64,000 nucleotides of DNA from Lepidodermella squamata (GCA_047495785.1 JBLDXI010000004.1:2170001-2234000), one strand, 5' to 3'. Positions 1-11,017 are shown, counted from the first letter of the stretch. Translations and numbers: made by a program. Notes: a model not told the origin generated them from the letters alone.

Positions 1-445
1 GTCAAAGGTCATGAAATGAGGTCTTAGCCGCATTTTCAGCCGGACTTCAGTCGAAAACCGTGGGATGCGAGCAAAACGAGAGCTTCATCTAACGCTATCT
101 TTCTGATGATTCTTCTGGAAGAGTGCCCAAAAATGAACCAAGTCTCCGCAATTTCTCAGTTTTATCGAAATGATCAGGCATCAGGCGACCACGAAATGGG
201 GCCCGTGGCTCCATCGGTGGTCGCTATCCAAAGTTTCTAGAAGCTCAGATCTTAACAAATCAAATGTTTGCTTGCAAAATTCTCGACCGGCCGCACCTAA
301 TGCTACTGAGCTCTGAGGCCAGCCGGCCGCCGAAAGAGCTGGCATCGGCCGCAAGCGGCCGGACACACCGAGTTTGCGCACCACTGGGTTACCTGTATCG
401 ATTTTTTCAGCAGTTATCACGATAGCAAATGTATTATGTTCTTAT
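1..445. other. 5' flank, no gene recognised
   Basis: No supported gene. A GC-richer block at about 280-370 has several GGCCGG and GGCCGC tetrads and an 80-codon minus-strand open frame (181-420), but there is no recognisable domain, start context or splice structure. The segment ends at TTAT (442-445), the left flank of the transposon that follows. Confidence 0.4.
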
Positions 446-484
446 CGTTCGTGGCGCGGAAGAACCCGCACTTCAGGCAAAAAA

Positions 485-735
485 GTGTCTGTACTGGCTA
501 GCACAGTATAACACCCGGCTGTAATCTCAGGTACAGTCTTGGGCTGTACTTTTATTGTACAGTCTGTTGGTGACTATACCGTAAGTACACCTCATCAGGC
601 TGTACACGGAAGTACAGCTGGATGGGAGACTGTAGACCGCAGTACAGCCTTGATTACTGTACACGAAGTACAGCCTCAATCACTGTACTTGCAGTTTACA
701 GTAACATCCACCGTACTGTATAGGTACACTCATAC
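485..735. repeat. Left subterminal CTGTAC/GTACAG array
   Basis: Roughly a dozen copies of GTACAG, CTGTAC or one-base variants lie in about 250 bases, spaced mostly 10-30 bases apart and in both orientations. They sit just inside the left TIR of the element at 446-2643. A 68-codon plus-strand open frame across it (539-745) is a by-product of the repeat and is not annotated as a gene. Confidence 0.8.
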
Positions 736-1537
736 CAGGCTGTGAATAGAGCGTTTTGTAAATTTCTTCGCTTTTTCTGGTAAAGATGCATTTCAGCGCG
801 ATTTCTTTCGCTGTGCTCGATTGCTATCATTAGGAAATGTGCAGCCCATCAGCTATAATGCGCTATTCAAGTACGCAACCCCCGTGACTATGGCATGTAT
901 GATTGCGTAATAAGGAGTGAATAAGCTGACACAGTCGCGGCGGTACAAGATTCCCAATTTTTCATCGTTTAAACCATCCGGGCGCGCGGTCGAAGAACCA
1001 AAATGCTTTTTATTCCGTCCTTACTTCGCATGTGAAATAACTACAACTGACGAAAATATTTGGATTGGAGAGGATTAAGGCCTAGGACAGAGCATACCGA
1101 CTTCGAAAAGTGGTCAGGAAGGTGAGGTTACCTGGCCAGCGACAGCAAGTCTAGTCTGACGCGTAGAATAGCTCGAGGCACTTCCAGACGGCGAGTCTTG
1201 TCTCTTGGCAGAGGCCGACGCAACAGTCTTCAAGGCGGCAATGGAGTGGACGATGAACGAGCCAGGTACAAGCATCGACTAGCTCATCGACAGGCGCGTA
1301 CCAATCCGCTTGAAACCCATGCCGATCACGTAATAGGCCATGACTTTGGCTAAAGTGAAAGGTAGCGCCCGTGCTGGCGAGGGAGAGGCCGTCGTTCGTC
1401 GGTCGTCGGCAAAGGTGCCCAGTGAGGTCCCAGGTGTACTCGGTTAGTGTATTAGCGGGTCGCTGGTATAGATTATGTAGAGGAGCGGCGGGCTTCTTCA
1501 GCCTTCGAGCGATTTTTGCGTTTTGTTAATCGCATTA

Positions 1538-2082
1538 TACCGTAAAATCCTAAAAAAAGACGACTGATCTATAATGAAACCTTCCGATTTAAGCCCCCAT
1601 TCTTTACGACGATTGAACGAATAAGCCCCCAGGCCTACAATAGTACCGCGTGGTGCAAATAAAACTTTAGCATGCCTCACATGACTAATAATTTTCAATT
1701 GCGTTCCAAGTTCGTGATCGAAAACATTACCATGATCGCTGCGCTACTGAGAAAGATGGTCGACTCGTATCTAGAGAACCCCCAATGAAATCGTTTTTCA
1801 TCATTTTCTGACAACAACACAGTCAACAGTATGTTCAGTTTTATCTTCTCATCTTGAACTAATTCAATTACACCCGTGTCTTCCTTGGAAGCGTTGAAGC
1901 CGTGTAAAGTGACGAAGCCGAATCCCCAGCACCAACCCAATTTTCATTTAAACATTAGAATCTTTGAGCATTTGAATAAATAAGTCCACAGCTTACAATT
2001 GCTCCTCTTCCTTATCAAGTCCCCAGTTTTCAGTTGATTTGGAAATGTAAGCCCCTGCGCTCTTATTTCGGATTTTACGGTA
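1538..2082. mobile_element. Nested MITE, TA + CCGTAAAATCC ends
   Basis: The segment begins TA-CCGTAAAATCC (1538-1550) and ends GGATTTTACGG-TA (2070-2082). This is an 11-bp perfect inverted repeat with TA at both outer edges, as expected for Tc1/mariner-type target duplications. Internally, motifs of the form AAGCCCC or AAGTCCC recur after an A/T run (near 1589, 1624, 1981, 2019 and 2049). It lies inside the element at 446-2643 and so inserted later. The two minus-strand open frames here (1498-1698 and 1695-1940) have no recognisable domain. Its length of 545 bp equals the satellite period, but the sequences are unrelated. Confidence 0.6.
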
Positions 2083-2343
2083 CTTTGTGAAGTAGTTGGC
2101 ATATATGTTATTGGGGGTACATGATTGATTTGAAGAATAAGTCAGTATTGGTGGTTCGCTTCACTGCGGCCGCTCACTGCGTGCTAGGATGAGTTGTCCA
2201 GATGGAGCGGGACATTTTGAAATTTCATTATAATTGAGAGCGCGTGCCCACTTGCTGGTTCAAATCGTCGATTCAAGTACTCTCCGAAACAGAGTTTTCA
2301 TATCGCGCGCCATCCGAATAACGAAGTGTTAAATCCCGAATAG

Positions 2344-2600
2344 CTATGCTGTACAATAGCTGTACTGAGCAGTACAGCCTGAATTACTGTAATTGACAGT
2401 ACGGTCTAAAGGCTGTACTTGGCAGTACAGTCTAATTGCTGTACTGGGTAGTACAGTCTGAATGGCTGTACTGGGTAGTACAGCCCTTCCATAGGCTGTA
2501 CACGGCGTACAGTCCCTATACTGTACTGTAGAGTACAGCTCGTAATTGCTGTACTACTCAGTACAGTGTCCGGGGCTGTACTCCGCGCAGTACAGTTCAA
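2344..2600. repeat. Right subterminal CTGTAC/GTACAG array
   Basis: This is the counterpart of the left array. CTGTACTG..CAGTACAG palindromes recur about every 20-35 bases, for example near 2361, 2418, 2440, 2468, 2549 and 2576, and end 16 bases before the right TIR. It is denser and more palindromic than the left array. A minus-strand open frame (2406-2600) is a repeat artefact. Confidence 0.8.
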
Positions 2601-2643
2601 GGCAAAAAATCACCAAAGTGCGGGTTCTTCCGCGCCACGAACG

Positions 2644-3855
2644 TTATACTAATGCGTTGTTTAGCCCAAGAGCTAGAACCAAACGCGGGCATTTATGAGG
2701 GAATGACCGTAATAACCGATGCATGGACGGACAGAGCGATAACATGCTCGTGCGATATCTGCACGGAGGCCGGGTCCAGGGTCGTGCAATTATCGAGGGA
2801 GACAGCTAACGGGGGCTGTACATGAGTCAGCAGGGATTAAGTTTGAGCGAGTTGCTAGCCAGATGGCGCTGAGCAAACTGTAAACATGACAACGCGTCTT
2901 GATTTTTTATTTCGCCTGTTTTATTTTCAGCGGCCTGTGGAAACTCGTATTCGTGAATATTTTTCAAATTACCTCTTAATTGGGATTAATGACAGGTATG
3001 CGCTCAATGCCGGGACTTCACAATGGGAGACATCGAAATTCTCATTGCCAAATCACCTTAGCGCTTTGAAGTCGTAGATAAATATACAAAACCTTATTCA
3101 GGAATTCAACGCAAAATTCACAAATCCTATCGATTTCTTTTTCATTCACTTCTCTTTATTGCAAAATTGATTTGTGATCGGTAATAATGATTATTTATTT
3201 TGTCGTACATTAAAGCTTCTGATATCGCAGTTTCACAAATTAATATGAAATATATTTCCGTGTGAAATGACTTATTCTATCAACTAAAAATGATTGGAAT
3301 TAAAAATCCTTCGAAAAAATCGGTGAAACGACAATAAAACATTTTTGTTACCCACCGGCGAGAATTTTAGTCCGAAAGTGTATGTATTTCCAATAAATTT
3401 TACGCAGTTAAGTTGCCTCTTTCCTATATGAATTTCATCGAATTAATGGCATTGAGCGATCACGGACGTCGTAATTTCAAGGCATAAGACGTGTGGTTCC
3501 GTCAAGAGGAAACACCGATTCGATAGGAAAATTGAATCTAATGAATTATTATATTTTCAGGCACGGTCTGATATTCATTAGACCGGCCTAGTAAGATGAG
3601 AGCATGTTGAAAAATCGGTCAGAAGCCCCCGCCGCCCCTCCTCGGGATGTTGCCATTGTCAAAGTCGAAATCAAATTATAAAAAGTTGTGAAAAAACCGA
3701 GAAAATTGCCAGGGCGTTGAGCAAGTAAATCGTAAAGTAGTGGCAGCCAGTATCATGTTAGATCAGGCCTTTCGACAATCGAAAATCGGGTAATAATTCC
3801 AATAACTCAGGACAATTCGAACGAATGAAATCGGTTTATTATTGGAATAAATCTA
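2644..3855. other. Intergenic DNA, one possible exon remnant
   Basis: No supported gene. One stretch, 2931-2995, has an acceptor-like TATTTTCAG before it, an open frame, and GTATG after it, so it could be a stray exon, but nothing joins to it. A further TTTTCAG at about 3560 is followed by no useful frame. The rest is AT-rich and without obvious repeats. Confidence 0.3.
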
Positions 3856-5554
3856 TAGCCGCTTTTACACTACAAAAATATTTGTATTTTTGATTGTTCA
3901 TATTAGCCGCTTTATATTTCTATTTCTAATTGTTCAGAGTAATTAAGTCTACACAGTAGTATTAGGTGTTGCGCAATCGCCACGAGCGATGAAAATGCCA
4001 AATTAAATTTAAATTGTTTGAAAATTCGAGTTTCAATTTGAAGGTCATTATTTGTGCTATTGCAGGTAAATTGAAGGTAATAAATAGCAAGCTATCGGCG
4101 GTGAAAGATTTCCATTATTTGTATCGTTAATATAATTAAGTTGGCCGCATCGCTATAACTTTGGACCCAACAACTATACTAAAATATCCCAAATATATCA
4201 AGAAATAAATCAGAGTCAGTGATCATGGCTCCTCCAATGGCTTCAGGATTAGACTCATCGTTCGAAATAAATTTCCAGCATTTATTGGCAGCCATGCCAA
4301 AAAAAGATCCATTTCTTGCTTGAGAAAAAATATTTTGATTTAAATAATATTTTCATTTGATTACATCGCCCGCTTGCTCTTGATATGGCTTTGACTTTGT
4401 TGAGTAATTACCATCAATTACCATCATTTACCATTCGAATGGTGTACAGTGTGGTCTGAAAATAGTAAAGGAACGCGCATTTCTTCAAATAATTGCGTTT
4501 TCAGATAATGATCACGAGGCTAATCAATTTTTTCAATCTATTGATCAGCTTCAATTCAATGGCGTACATCTGATTAGCCAATTTCGAGGAAAAAAATAAA
4601 ATCAGTCCTTATAATTTAAAAATCATTAAAAACAAATTGTAATTTGAAATACGGATTAAGAGAGGAGATGCTATGTTAAAGAGAAGGTTTCTGGTTGCAC
4701 CTGCATGCTCAATGAAAGATGACCCAAAATATCAAAGACCTTTCCTATATGTATGTAGTTGGCTCCAAGCACAGCCCTGTAAGCGGAAAAGCCATATTTA
4801 GACTAACCCTTACGGAGTCATCGTGCAGGTAGATCTTCGCTAAGCGTGTGTCCCTACCGCAAAAGTAGTCGAATTCACTAATATTTCAATGATAAAAAAG
4901 CAGATTTTCAGGTCAAGACATTTTAACAGAGAAAATTTCCCAGGTTCTCACACTGTTAATAACAAGTTCAACAATACCTTAAAAAGGCTCTTTAAATTCG
5001 TCATCTACCGAAGAATTCCAATTAGTTTGAAGTTCAAACTTTTCGTAAATACTTTGACATTTACGTAGAATTAACTCTCTTTTCATAGATTCGCGTCGTC
5101 GCCTTCACTTAGACCTCTTCTCAGTCACTAACTAGGCCAGATAATTGAAGGTATGAAAAGGCATATTATTTTTTCTGTCACAAAATTAAGTCCTAATCAT
5201 TGTGCTAGAAAATTTCACTTTTTCAAATTTTCTTCCGGGCTTGGGTAAGGACCCTTCTCTTACTGCGTGTATCCTTCACGGATATGTAATTCGGTAACTC
5301 TAAGCCGATTTAGTTTATTGCTTCGATAAAATAGTTTCTGAATTCTTTTTAATTAAGTCAATTACCATTTAAAATAATCTTTTTGAAAATGAAAAAAGCA
5401 GATGGAGAAAATGAACTCCAACTACTGCGTAGCTACACGGTCATGTGCCCATCACATGATAACCATCATTCAGTTTAATTTTCAACTACGATTCGCGAAT
5501 TTTAAGTCGCAGCTTTACTAGTTTCAGACCACACTGTAGTGTGAAAGCGGCTTA
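3856..5554. repeat. Possible outer inverted repeat TAGCCGCTTTNACACTA
   Basis: TAGCCGCTTTTACACTA at 3856-3872 is matched in inverted orientation at 5537-5554 (one substitution and one inserted base). A partial second copy of the left motif follows at about 3903, within an imperfect direct repeat. The right copy abuts the Tc1-like element ending at 5538. This could be an older element into which the Tc1-like one inserted, or two unrelated solo ends. I cannot decide between these. Confidence 0.3.
4445..5538. mobile_element. Tc1/mariner-like element, non-autonomous
   Basis: It starts TA-CAGTGTGGTCTGAAA and ends TTTCAGACCACACTG-TA. The 15-bp perfect inverted repeat extends to about 24 bp with one mismatch (TAGTAAAG on both arms). 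CAGT termini and a TA target duplication are the hallmark of the Tc1/mariner superfamily. The 1.1-kb interior has no open frame over 60 codons and no visible DD(E/D) motif, so the copy is a deletion derivative or MITE-like. Confidence 0.7.
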
Positions 5555-6461
5555 AATCTGAAAACAAGGACTTGATTCTTCGTGATTACACAGCTGGGAA
5601 ATAAATTTGAAACAACTTATTTTCATCATTTAGAGTGGAAAAATTCAAGAAATGTTGACCAGAAAAACTAGTAAAAAACTAGTGATTTCCTATTCGGCTC
5701 ACGGTTTATTCCAGCGGGGTTCTTTCAAAAATAGAGAAATAACCTCCGAATTGTTAACAAATACCAAGAGATTTCAGTTTTTCCTAGTAAAAATCTCGAT
5801 TTTAATCCTGATTCCATCATGCTAATAATTCTGATAAATTTAAAGACATTTGTGGTCGGGAAAACTGCTAAATAATGAAAAATCAAGGCAATTCAGATGA
5901 GTCTATTAGTTGATCAGCAATTGACCTCAGGAAAATCTGCAAATCCAAGAGATATAGGAGATAGACGGGCATTTTAACAGTTGTTGAAATGAATTGCTAT
6001 TTTTGTTCTCATGGACTGGCGTAATTTCTGATGGAATTTTAACTTAAAAAGCAGCACGACTCGCAGCCCGACTTGAGTGGCAGCTAATCTAATTAAAAAT
6101 GTACAACTAATTTATTTAGCGGGGTCCACAAATCGATGACTAGGGGTGGGCATATAGCGGGGTTGCAGATATCCGGGAAGCACTGTATAAGGGTAAATTG
6201 ATCCCTTGTGCCTTTTTAATAAAAAAAATAATCACATTTTTTGGGTCCATGAATGACCGAATGAACCGGTTAACGAACCGGCGGAAACGGCCCTCAGAGA
6301 TGCCGTGCAATTCGGTAAATGCGGCTTAACATTCCGGCAATAAATGATGTGTGAAACGAATATTTTCGGTGAAGGAAACTTTTTGATACCCCAGAAGTTG
6401 AGAATTGTAATCGGGAAGTTGAGAAAATCAGCCAAATTAAACCATAGTCTCAGGATTGGCT
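5555..6461. other. Intergenic, nothing recognised
   Basis: AT-rich DNA without a supported gene, RNA or repeat. A 111-codon minus-strand open frame at 6232-6567 has no domain and runs into the foldback repeat at 6462-6669, so it is treated as chance. Confidence 0.4.
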
Positions 6462-6669
6462 CATAGCGCAGCCACTTTTTACCGTAGCCGAGAAAATCGC
6501 ACAATAGAGCAAACGAATTGCCTGCACAAAAGGACACACTTTTTGGGCCAATATTTTTTATTTTCAAAATGAAAAATATTCGCCGAAAAATCTGTTCGCG
6601 TTCCCTTATTCAAATTACGGGCTCTATTGTGAGATATTCTCGGCCTCGGTAAAAAGTGGCTGCGCTATG
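6462..6669. repeat. 208-bp foldback (49-bp arms)
   Basis: The 49-bp arms 6462-6510 and 6621-6669 are inverted copies with three mismatches, separated by 110 bases. The outer ends read CATAGCGCAGCCACTTTTTA on the left and its complement on the right. It is probably a small foldback MITE; no target duplication is evident. Confidence 0.7.
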
Positions 6670-6791
6670 CTATTTTGTGTCTAACCCGTCCTATATAATC
6701 GCCCACTTATGAGATGGATACGCAAGAACGATATGCCAAAAGCTCAAAAGAAGATATGCCAATTGAAAGAAAATGGAAATTTTGAAGATGG

Positions 6792-7007
6792 CCCTGAAGT
6801 GGGTGATTTTCAGGGTGCCATGGCGCCCCTTTCCGCCCGATGGATTTTTTAATTATTTACTGCGTTAGATAGCTACGAACGAGCTCTACATGACCATGCC
6901 CACGCGCCGCCTTAATAAAATAGCCAATCGCAAAAAAATTGCGATCTTAACGAGAGAATAATGGCCGCAGTAGCGTTGGTCACCCTGAAGTGGGTGATTT
7001 TCAGGGT
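6792..7007 (+). repeat. 25-bp direct repeat pair
   Basis: The same 25-bp segment (CCCTGAAGTGGGTGATTTTC plus AGGGT) occurs at 6792-6816 and 6983-7007. Each copy is itself a small inverted repeat (CCCTGAA..TTCAGGG). The DNA between (about 165 bp) may be an insertion flanked by short duplications. No coding content. Confidence 0.6.
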
Positions 7008-7021
7008 TCCATATTTCCTAT

Positions 7022-7404
7022 GCAAATCAAGCATAACAATTGCGCAAAAAACAACCGGCACGGAAGTGTAACGCGTTCAAATGACGCTCCTTGTTTACAT
7101 ATTTTTTGAAAACAACGTCCGAACGTAATGCTTGTTATGTTTTTTGTTATATTCGGACGAAAATACTAATCCGCGCGTCCGAGAACAACTGAGATCCTGA
7201 AAACGTGACGCTTTTGGCTCGATTTTTTCCAGGCGGTGAAATATACCCTAGTTGTTTTCCTGCGAATTAGCCATGTTCTTCTGAAACATAACAAGCATTA
7301 CGTTCGGACGTTGTTTTCAAAAAATATGTAAACAAGGAGCGTCATTTGAACGCGTTACACTTCCGTGCCGGTTGTTTTTTGCGCAATTGTTATGCTTGAT
7401 TTGC
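7022..7404. mobile_element. 383-bp MITE with 121-bp terminal inverted repeats
   Basis: The left arm (7022-7142) and right arm (7284-7404) are complementary over their 121-bp length as far as I can read. They enclose a 141-bp core. The outer ends are GCAAATCAAGC and GCTTGATTTGC. No protein could be encoded. It ends 71 bases before the start codon of the lectin gene, so it lies in that gene's upstream region. The near-perfect arm match points to a recent insertion. No certain target duplication was found. Confidence 0.85.
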
Positions 7405-7475
7405 GTTATTTCAAAATTTGCTCACTCATTTGAACTTTTTTTTAGAAATTACAAATTTGCTTCCTGAAGTTTAAA

Positions 7476-10027
7476 ATGCGAGATTCATTCGCGATTTTAA
7501 TTTTCTTGTTATCGGCCAGCAAATGGGCGCTTTGCGGGGAGTGGGCTCGCTGCTTCTCGCAATTCGATGACACGTTCACCGTTTGCCGCGAACTGCCGAC
7601 CGGCTGTCAGCAATTGCGCGAATACCAAGTGAGTTCATCACATATTTGATGGGATAGTTTAGCTCTCTATTCTCTCAACAGGTTGGAAGCAGTGCTTCTG
7701 ATCAAAGCAGTTGTTTGAAGGCGGTAGGCCTTTTATTTTTCATTCTACTCTGATTCATTGATAAAAAAATTCCTCTTAGACTGCTAGGCTGTGCTACAGA
7801 TATGATACCTACGCAGCGACATGTCGACCGGGCTCACCTGGGTGCAGCAAAACTAACGAAATAATGGTGAGTTATTTGCTCTGTTAGCTTTGGTTAAGTG
7901 TCAGCTTCCTCATGAATTTCGGATTTTGTTCACTTTTGTTGTCATTTCAGATTGGAAGCTCCTACAATGGCTATTATCCGTTCAAGATCAATTTGGCGAA
8001 TTGCACAACAGATTTCAACTCTTTTCCGGTAGGGAGCAAACCTTAACTTGTCGACTTTTGTTCAGGCAACATTCTCATTAATAGAATCGAAATTTCGACA
8101 CGTGCGCTAATTCTGCTCAACAATTCGTCACCTGCGTTCCTAGCGATCTTCCTTGCCCGAACAATTCGGTAAACTTACTATAGGCACGTCTAGCTGTGTT
8201 GTTATTTTGAATAAAATAACAGAATAAAAAGTTGACTGGACTCGTTAGCTTGGACGCGTGCCTGCGAAGCATCAGCAGTGAGTTCCAACTTCCGTCTTTT
8301 CTATTAAATCTGATAGTTAATTTCGGTTTAAGGCGAGCAAGCTGACTCTGTCAAGCCGCATATTCGCTGCTTCAATGCCGTGACTCGGCATTTCACGGCT
8401 TGTCGATTGAGCACCTCGCGTTGCATCGCCAATGAAACCGAAGAGTTTTCAATGGGTGTCTATCGAAACAAAGCCAACTGCTTGTCATGGGTAAGACAGG
8501 GCTCCAGGCGCAATTCAGGCGGTACTTGCGTTAGAAATACTCATTTCGATGTTAAATAGCTTTTCAGAATTATCTATCAGAGAATAGAGACGATTTTGGC
8601 CTGATCTAGAACTTAAATAGAAGCCCGAAATATGTAGATCTTCCATGCATTTCGTTTTGCCGTCCGTAAAATTTATGCACAGCCAAACGATGTCACAGTC
8701 ATCAAATTAGCCAAATTAAATTCAACATTCAGTCCTTCCTCTCCTCTCCTAACCTAATCTCTTTTTCAGTTCGCGGCCTGGTGCCGAACAGGCAGTGTCG
8801 ATCAGTGTTTCAGCAAATGCCCCGCGGGATCCCAACAAGTGAGTCGAAGTTTTCTGAAGTCGGCCTTGGCTTTAATTTTTTCACAGCTTCTCGTATATTC
8901 TGCGTCTCGTGAGTTCGCCAGCAACTACGCCAGCTGTTTGGCTGACTTGGCTCAAAAGGTAAATAGTCCAAGTACATATAATTGACATCTGTGTTCTAGT
9001 ACTAATCACATAATACTGATTAACAAATCTACAAGGTTTAGCTTCAAAAGCTGATAATCCTTGATAATGACTGCGAAGATCACAGTCGAACAATCGGAAA
9101 CACACAGTAAAAGCGCTACAAATACCAAAACAAAATATTACATGATATTTGTGAACTATTTTTATGTTAAAGAAATATTTCCTGTCCTCGCTCCCCAATG
9201 GTCTCTTTCGACAACAATTGAAAGCATGTAACACGGATGGCGGACGCCTGGCAACATTTTTCACGACAGCTGATTTTGAAGCTGCGAAACAGGCTGCGAC
9301 TTCAATAGCGTTCATCGGGATAATGGCAGATTTCAGGTGGGACGACGATAACAGCCGCGTTCCTATCGACTCGCCGTTTTGGGAGAACATCAGCCCAGGC
9401 GGTGCCGGCACTTGTGAGTTCGATAGAATGTTCATAGACGTTTATAGAAGCATTTTCCCTTATTTGCCTCATAAGCTTTCCAAATTGTGAATGTTCAAAA
9501 TTGATAATTGCAGGTATGATTATGACTTTTAACGGTTTTGTTGATTCGTCATGTACTTCTACGAAATATGGGCTTTGTGCTGGCGCTGTAAGTTTCGGCT
9601 CACAACATTGACAAATCTCATCAACATTAATTTCGTTTCAGACTTTGGCTGATATGGAAATCTCAACTTTAACAGGCACAAGAAATCAAATGGCCAAATA
9701 TTGCCAATCTCGTGGAAAATCGCTTGCTGTCATCAAGGATCAAGCAACGTTCGACGCCGCTAGTGCGATAGTTAATGTGATCGGCCTTGCGTCCTACATT
9801 GGAGCTCAACGAACCAATCTGGCTGAGTTTTCCTGGATAACCGCCCAGCCTTTCGACAACTCGCTCTTCCCGAATTCACCAACCTTCGACAAGCAATGTG
9901 AGACTAAGCGAGTCGTTATAGTTGTTGCAATTGTTCAATTGATCATTTAGGCGCGGTGCTATTCAACGGTTTATTCATACCACTATCATGCTCTGGCCGA
10001 CAGGCTGGTCTGTGCGAGCGTATTTAA
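7476..10027 (+). CDS. Secreted cysteine-rich protein with two C-type lectin-like domains
   Basis: Thirteen exons: 7476-7628, 7682-7723, 7780-7866, 7951-8028, 8085-8168, 8223-8277, 8333-8490, 8770-8838, 8887-8958, 9173-9413, 9514-9587, 9642-9897, 9951-10027. They join in frame to 481 residues. Residues 1-20 are a signal peptide (hydrophobic FAILIFLLSA core), so the product is secreted. Residues 21-266 contain at least four repeats with two cysteines about 10-11 residues apart and a third 6-7 residues later. Residues 267-371 and 372-481 are C-type lectin-like domains, shown by C-x3-GGRLA in the first, YCQSRGKSLAVI in the second, and closing GLC(A/E) motifs. The EPN/QPD and WND sugar/calcium triplets are not seen, so carbohydrate binding is doubtful. 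The splice sites are good GT-AG. The exon-10 acceptor (TTAAAG) is weak, and the gene could splice past 10021 to a later lectin exon. Immune or cuticle roles are known for such proteins; the role here is unknown. Confidence 0.75.
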
Positions 10028-10501
10028 AGTTGCTGAGATGTTTTCAAATACGCATTTGAACAAATCTGTGAACAATGAACTACAAAACTGAAATGAACCT
10101 TGCTGATTGCTATATCTATTCATCGTTTATCAATCGTTTATATCTGAACTCGCCGCACTCGATTTACTCATCTCAACTCGCCTCCGGCTCGTTTTGACTC
10201 GTAAATCTCGGTCGGCTCCGTTCAGATATGAACTCTTTACTCATGTTATACCATACAAATGTTACAGTGTCTATATTTTTCGCAACGCTGAAATAATAGA
10301 AAATAAAAAGTCCAACTTAAAATTTCATCTAAAACTGACTTTCTATTCATTCTCGCTCATTTTTTCTCATTCGTTCGAATTTCGTCTCGTTTTGAACGTC
10401 GATTTAATGAATTCTACTCTGTCCAACCCTATGCACGAATTTCACGAACAAATGCTCCCAGAATTAGGCTCCGATCGGCAATGCTGCCGCATTCGAAGCC
10501 G
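10028..10501. other. Spacer downstream of the lectin gene
   Basis: A 149-codon plus-strand open frame spans 10107-10556, but its first part is low complexity, with CTCG-rich DNA at 10150-10230 and no domain. I see no gene here other than the lectin-type exon fragments listed next. Confidence 0.35.
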
Positions 10502-10732
10502 AATGGTTCGCATAACTATCAACTCTATGAAACGCACATTTACGGATCCGCGGTAGTTACCTCCGGCCGCTAGAAAGCCGTGAAACGCTAGTTTTCTCTA
10601 ACAATTAATTGCTCGCAGGCTATTGTTCGATTCAAAAATGAACGCTGGAGTCGCATTAATGCCGCTGGCATTGCAGGCACTTGCTACATTTGCGATATAG
10701 GTCTTGAACTTAATAAATTACTGACCAAATAA
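10502..10732 (+). pseudogene. Orphan lectin-type 3' exons
   Basis: A terminal exon at 10619-10732 follows an acceptor (GCTCGCAG) and encodes 37 residues ending in a stop. It contains W-x10-C-x2-C (W at exon residue 10, GTCYICD near 20-26), the typical close of a C-type lectin-like domain. An in-frame piece at 10502-10552 with a following GTAGTT donor could be the exon before it. Together they would be the end of a third lectin domain of the upstream gene (alternative 3' end) or the remnant of a duplicated one. The rest of that domain is missing. From 10667 the exon is also copied in inverted orientation (see the palindrome), so rearrangement has occurred here. Confidence 0.45.
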
Positions 10733-11017
10733 CTTACGCAACCACGTCTGGGGTTGAAACTACTGCAAGCCTGCGAACTCATTTGCATATTCACAATTCG
10801 AGAAAATACAAAATAATACAGAATACAAGAAACAAACTTGTTTCCAGTATTCTGTATTTTCTCTTGTATTTTCTTGTAATTTTCGAATTGTGAATATGCA
10901 AATGAGTTCGCAGGCTTGCAGTAGTTTCAACCCCAGACGTGGTTGCGTAAGTTATTTGGTCAGTAATTTATTAAGTTCAAGACCTATATCGCAAATGTAG
11001 CAAGTGCCTGCAATGCC
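10667..11017. repeat. 351-bp palindrome containing a gene end
   Basis: The sequence from 10667 (GGCATTGCAGGC) is mirrored to 11017. The outer ~130 bp of each arm match base for base as far as I can read; the inner part, an A/T-rich stretch with CTTGTATTTTCTTG motifs, has indels. The left arm contains the last 22 codons of the lectin-type exon, so the same C-terminal peptide is encoded in reverse at 10952-11017. It may be a snap-back (template-switch) duplication or a foldback element that captured an exon end. Confidence 0.85.

Larger units (their letters stand above)
446..2643. mobile_element. DNA transposon with 28-bp TIRs and subterminal CTGTAC arrays
   Basis: The ends are perfect 28-bp inverted repeats, 446-473 and 2616-2643, starting CGTTCGTGGCGCGG. 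TTAT lies immediately outside both ends (442-445 and 2644-2647), which fits a 4-bp target-site duplication. Inside each end sits a dense array of CTGTAC/GTACAG hexamers, many paired as short palindromes. Clustered short motifs just inside TIRs are known in cut-and-paste elements as transposase-binding sites; that they do this here is inference. The core (about 750-2340) has no open frame that I recognise as a transposase and carries a second nested element, so this copy is probably non-autonomous. The superfamily is not assigned. The perfect TIRs suggest a fairly recent insertion. Confidence 0.85.

Noticed and set aside
181-420. 80-codon minus-strand frame
   Set aside because: No domain or gene structure; could be a decayed exon but not supportable.
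1538-2082. Link between the 545-bp MITE and the 545-bp satellite unit
   Set aside because: Same length only; the sequences share no recognisable similarity, so coincidence is assumed.
2652-2825. 57-residue open frame right after the first transposon
   Set aside because: Starts with ATG and is GC-richer than surroundings, but has no recognisable domain, splice sites or continuation across the insertion.
6232-6567. 111-codon minus-strand frame
   Set aside because: Runs into a foldback repeat, biased to hydrophobic residues by AT content, no homology recognised.
8881-9435. 184-codon minus-strand frame
   Set aside because: Shadow of lectin exons 9 and 10 on the opposite strand, which are supported by domain motifs and splice sites.
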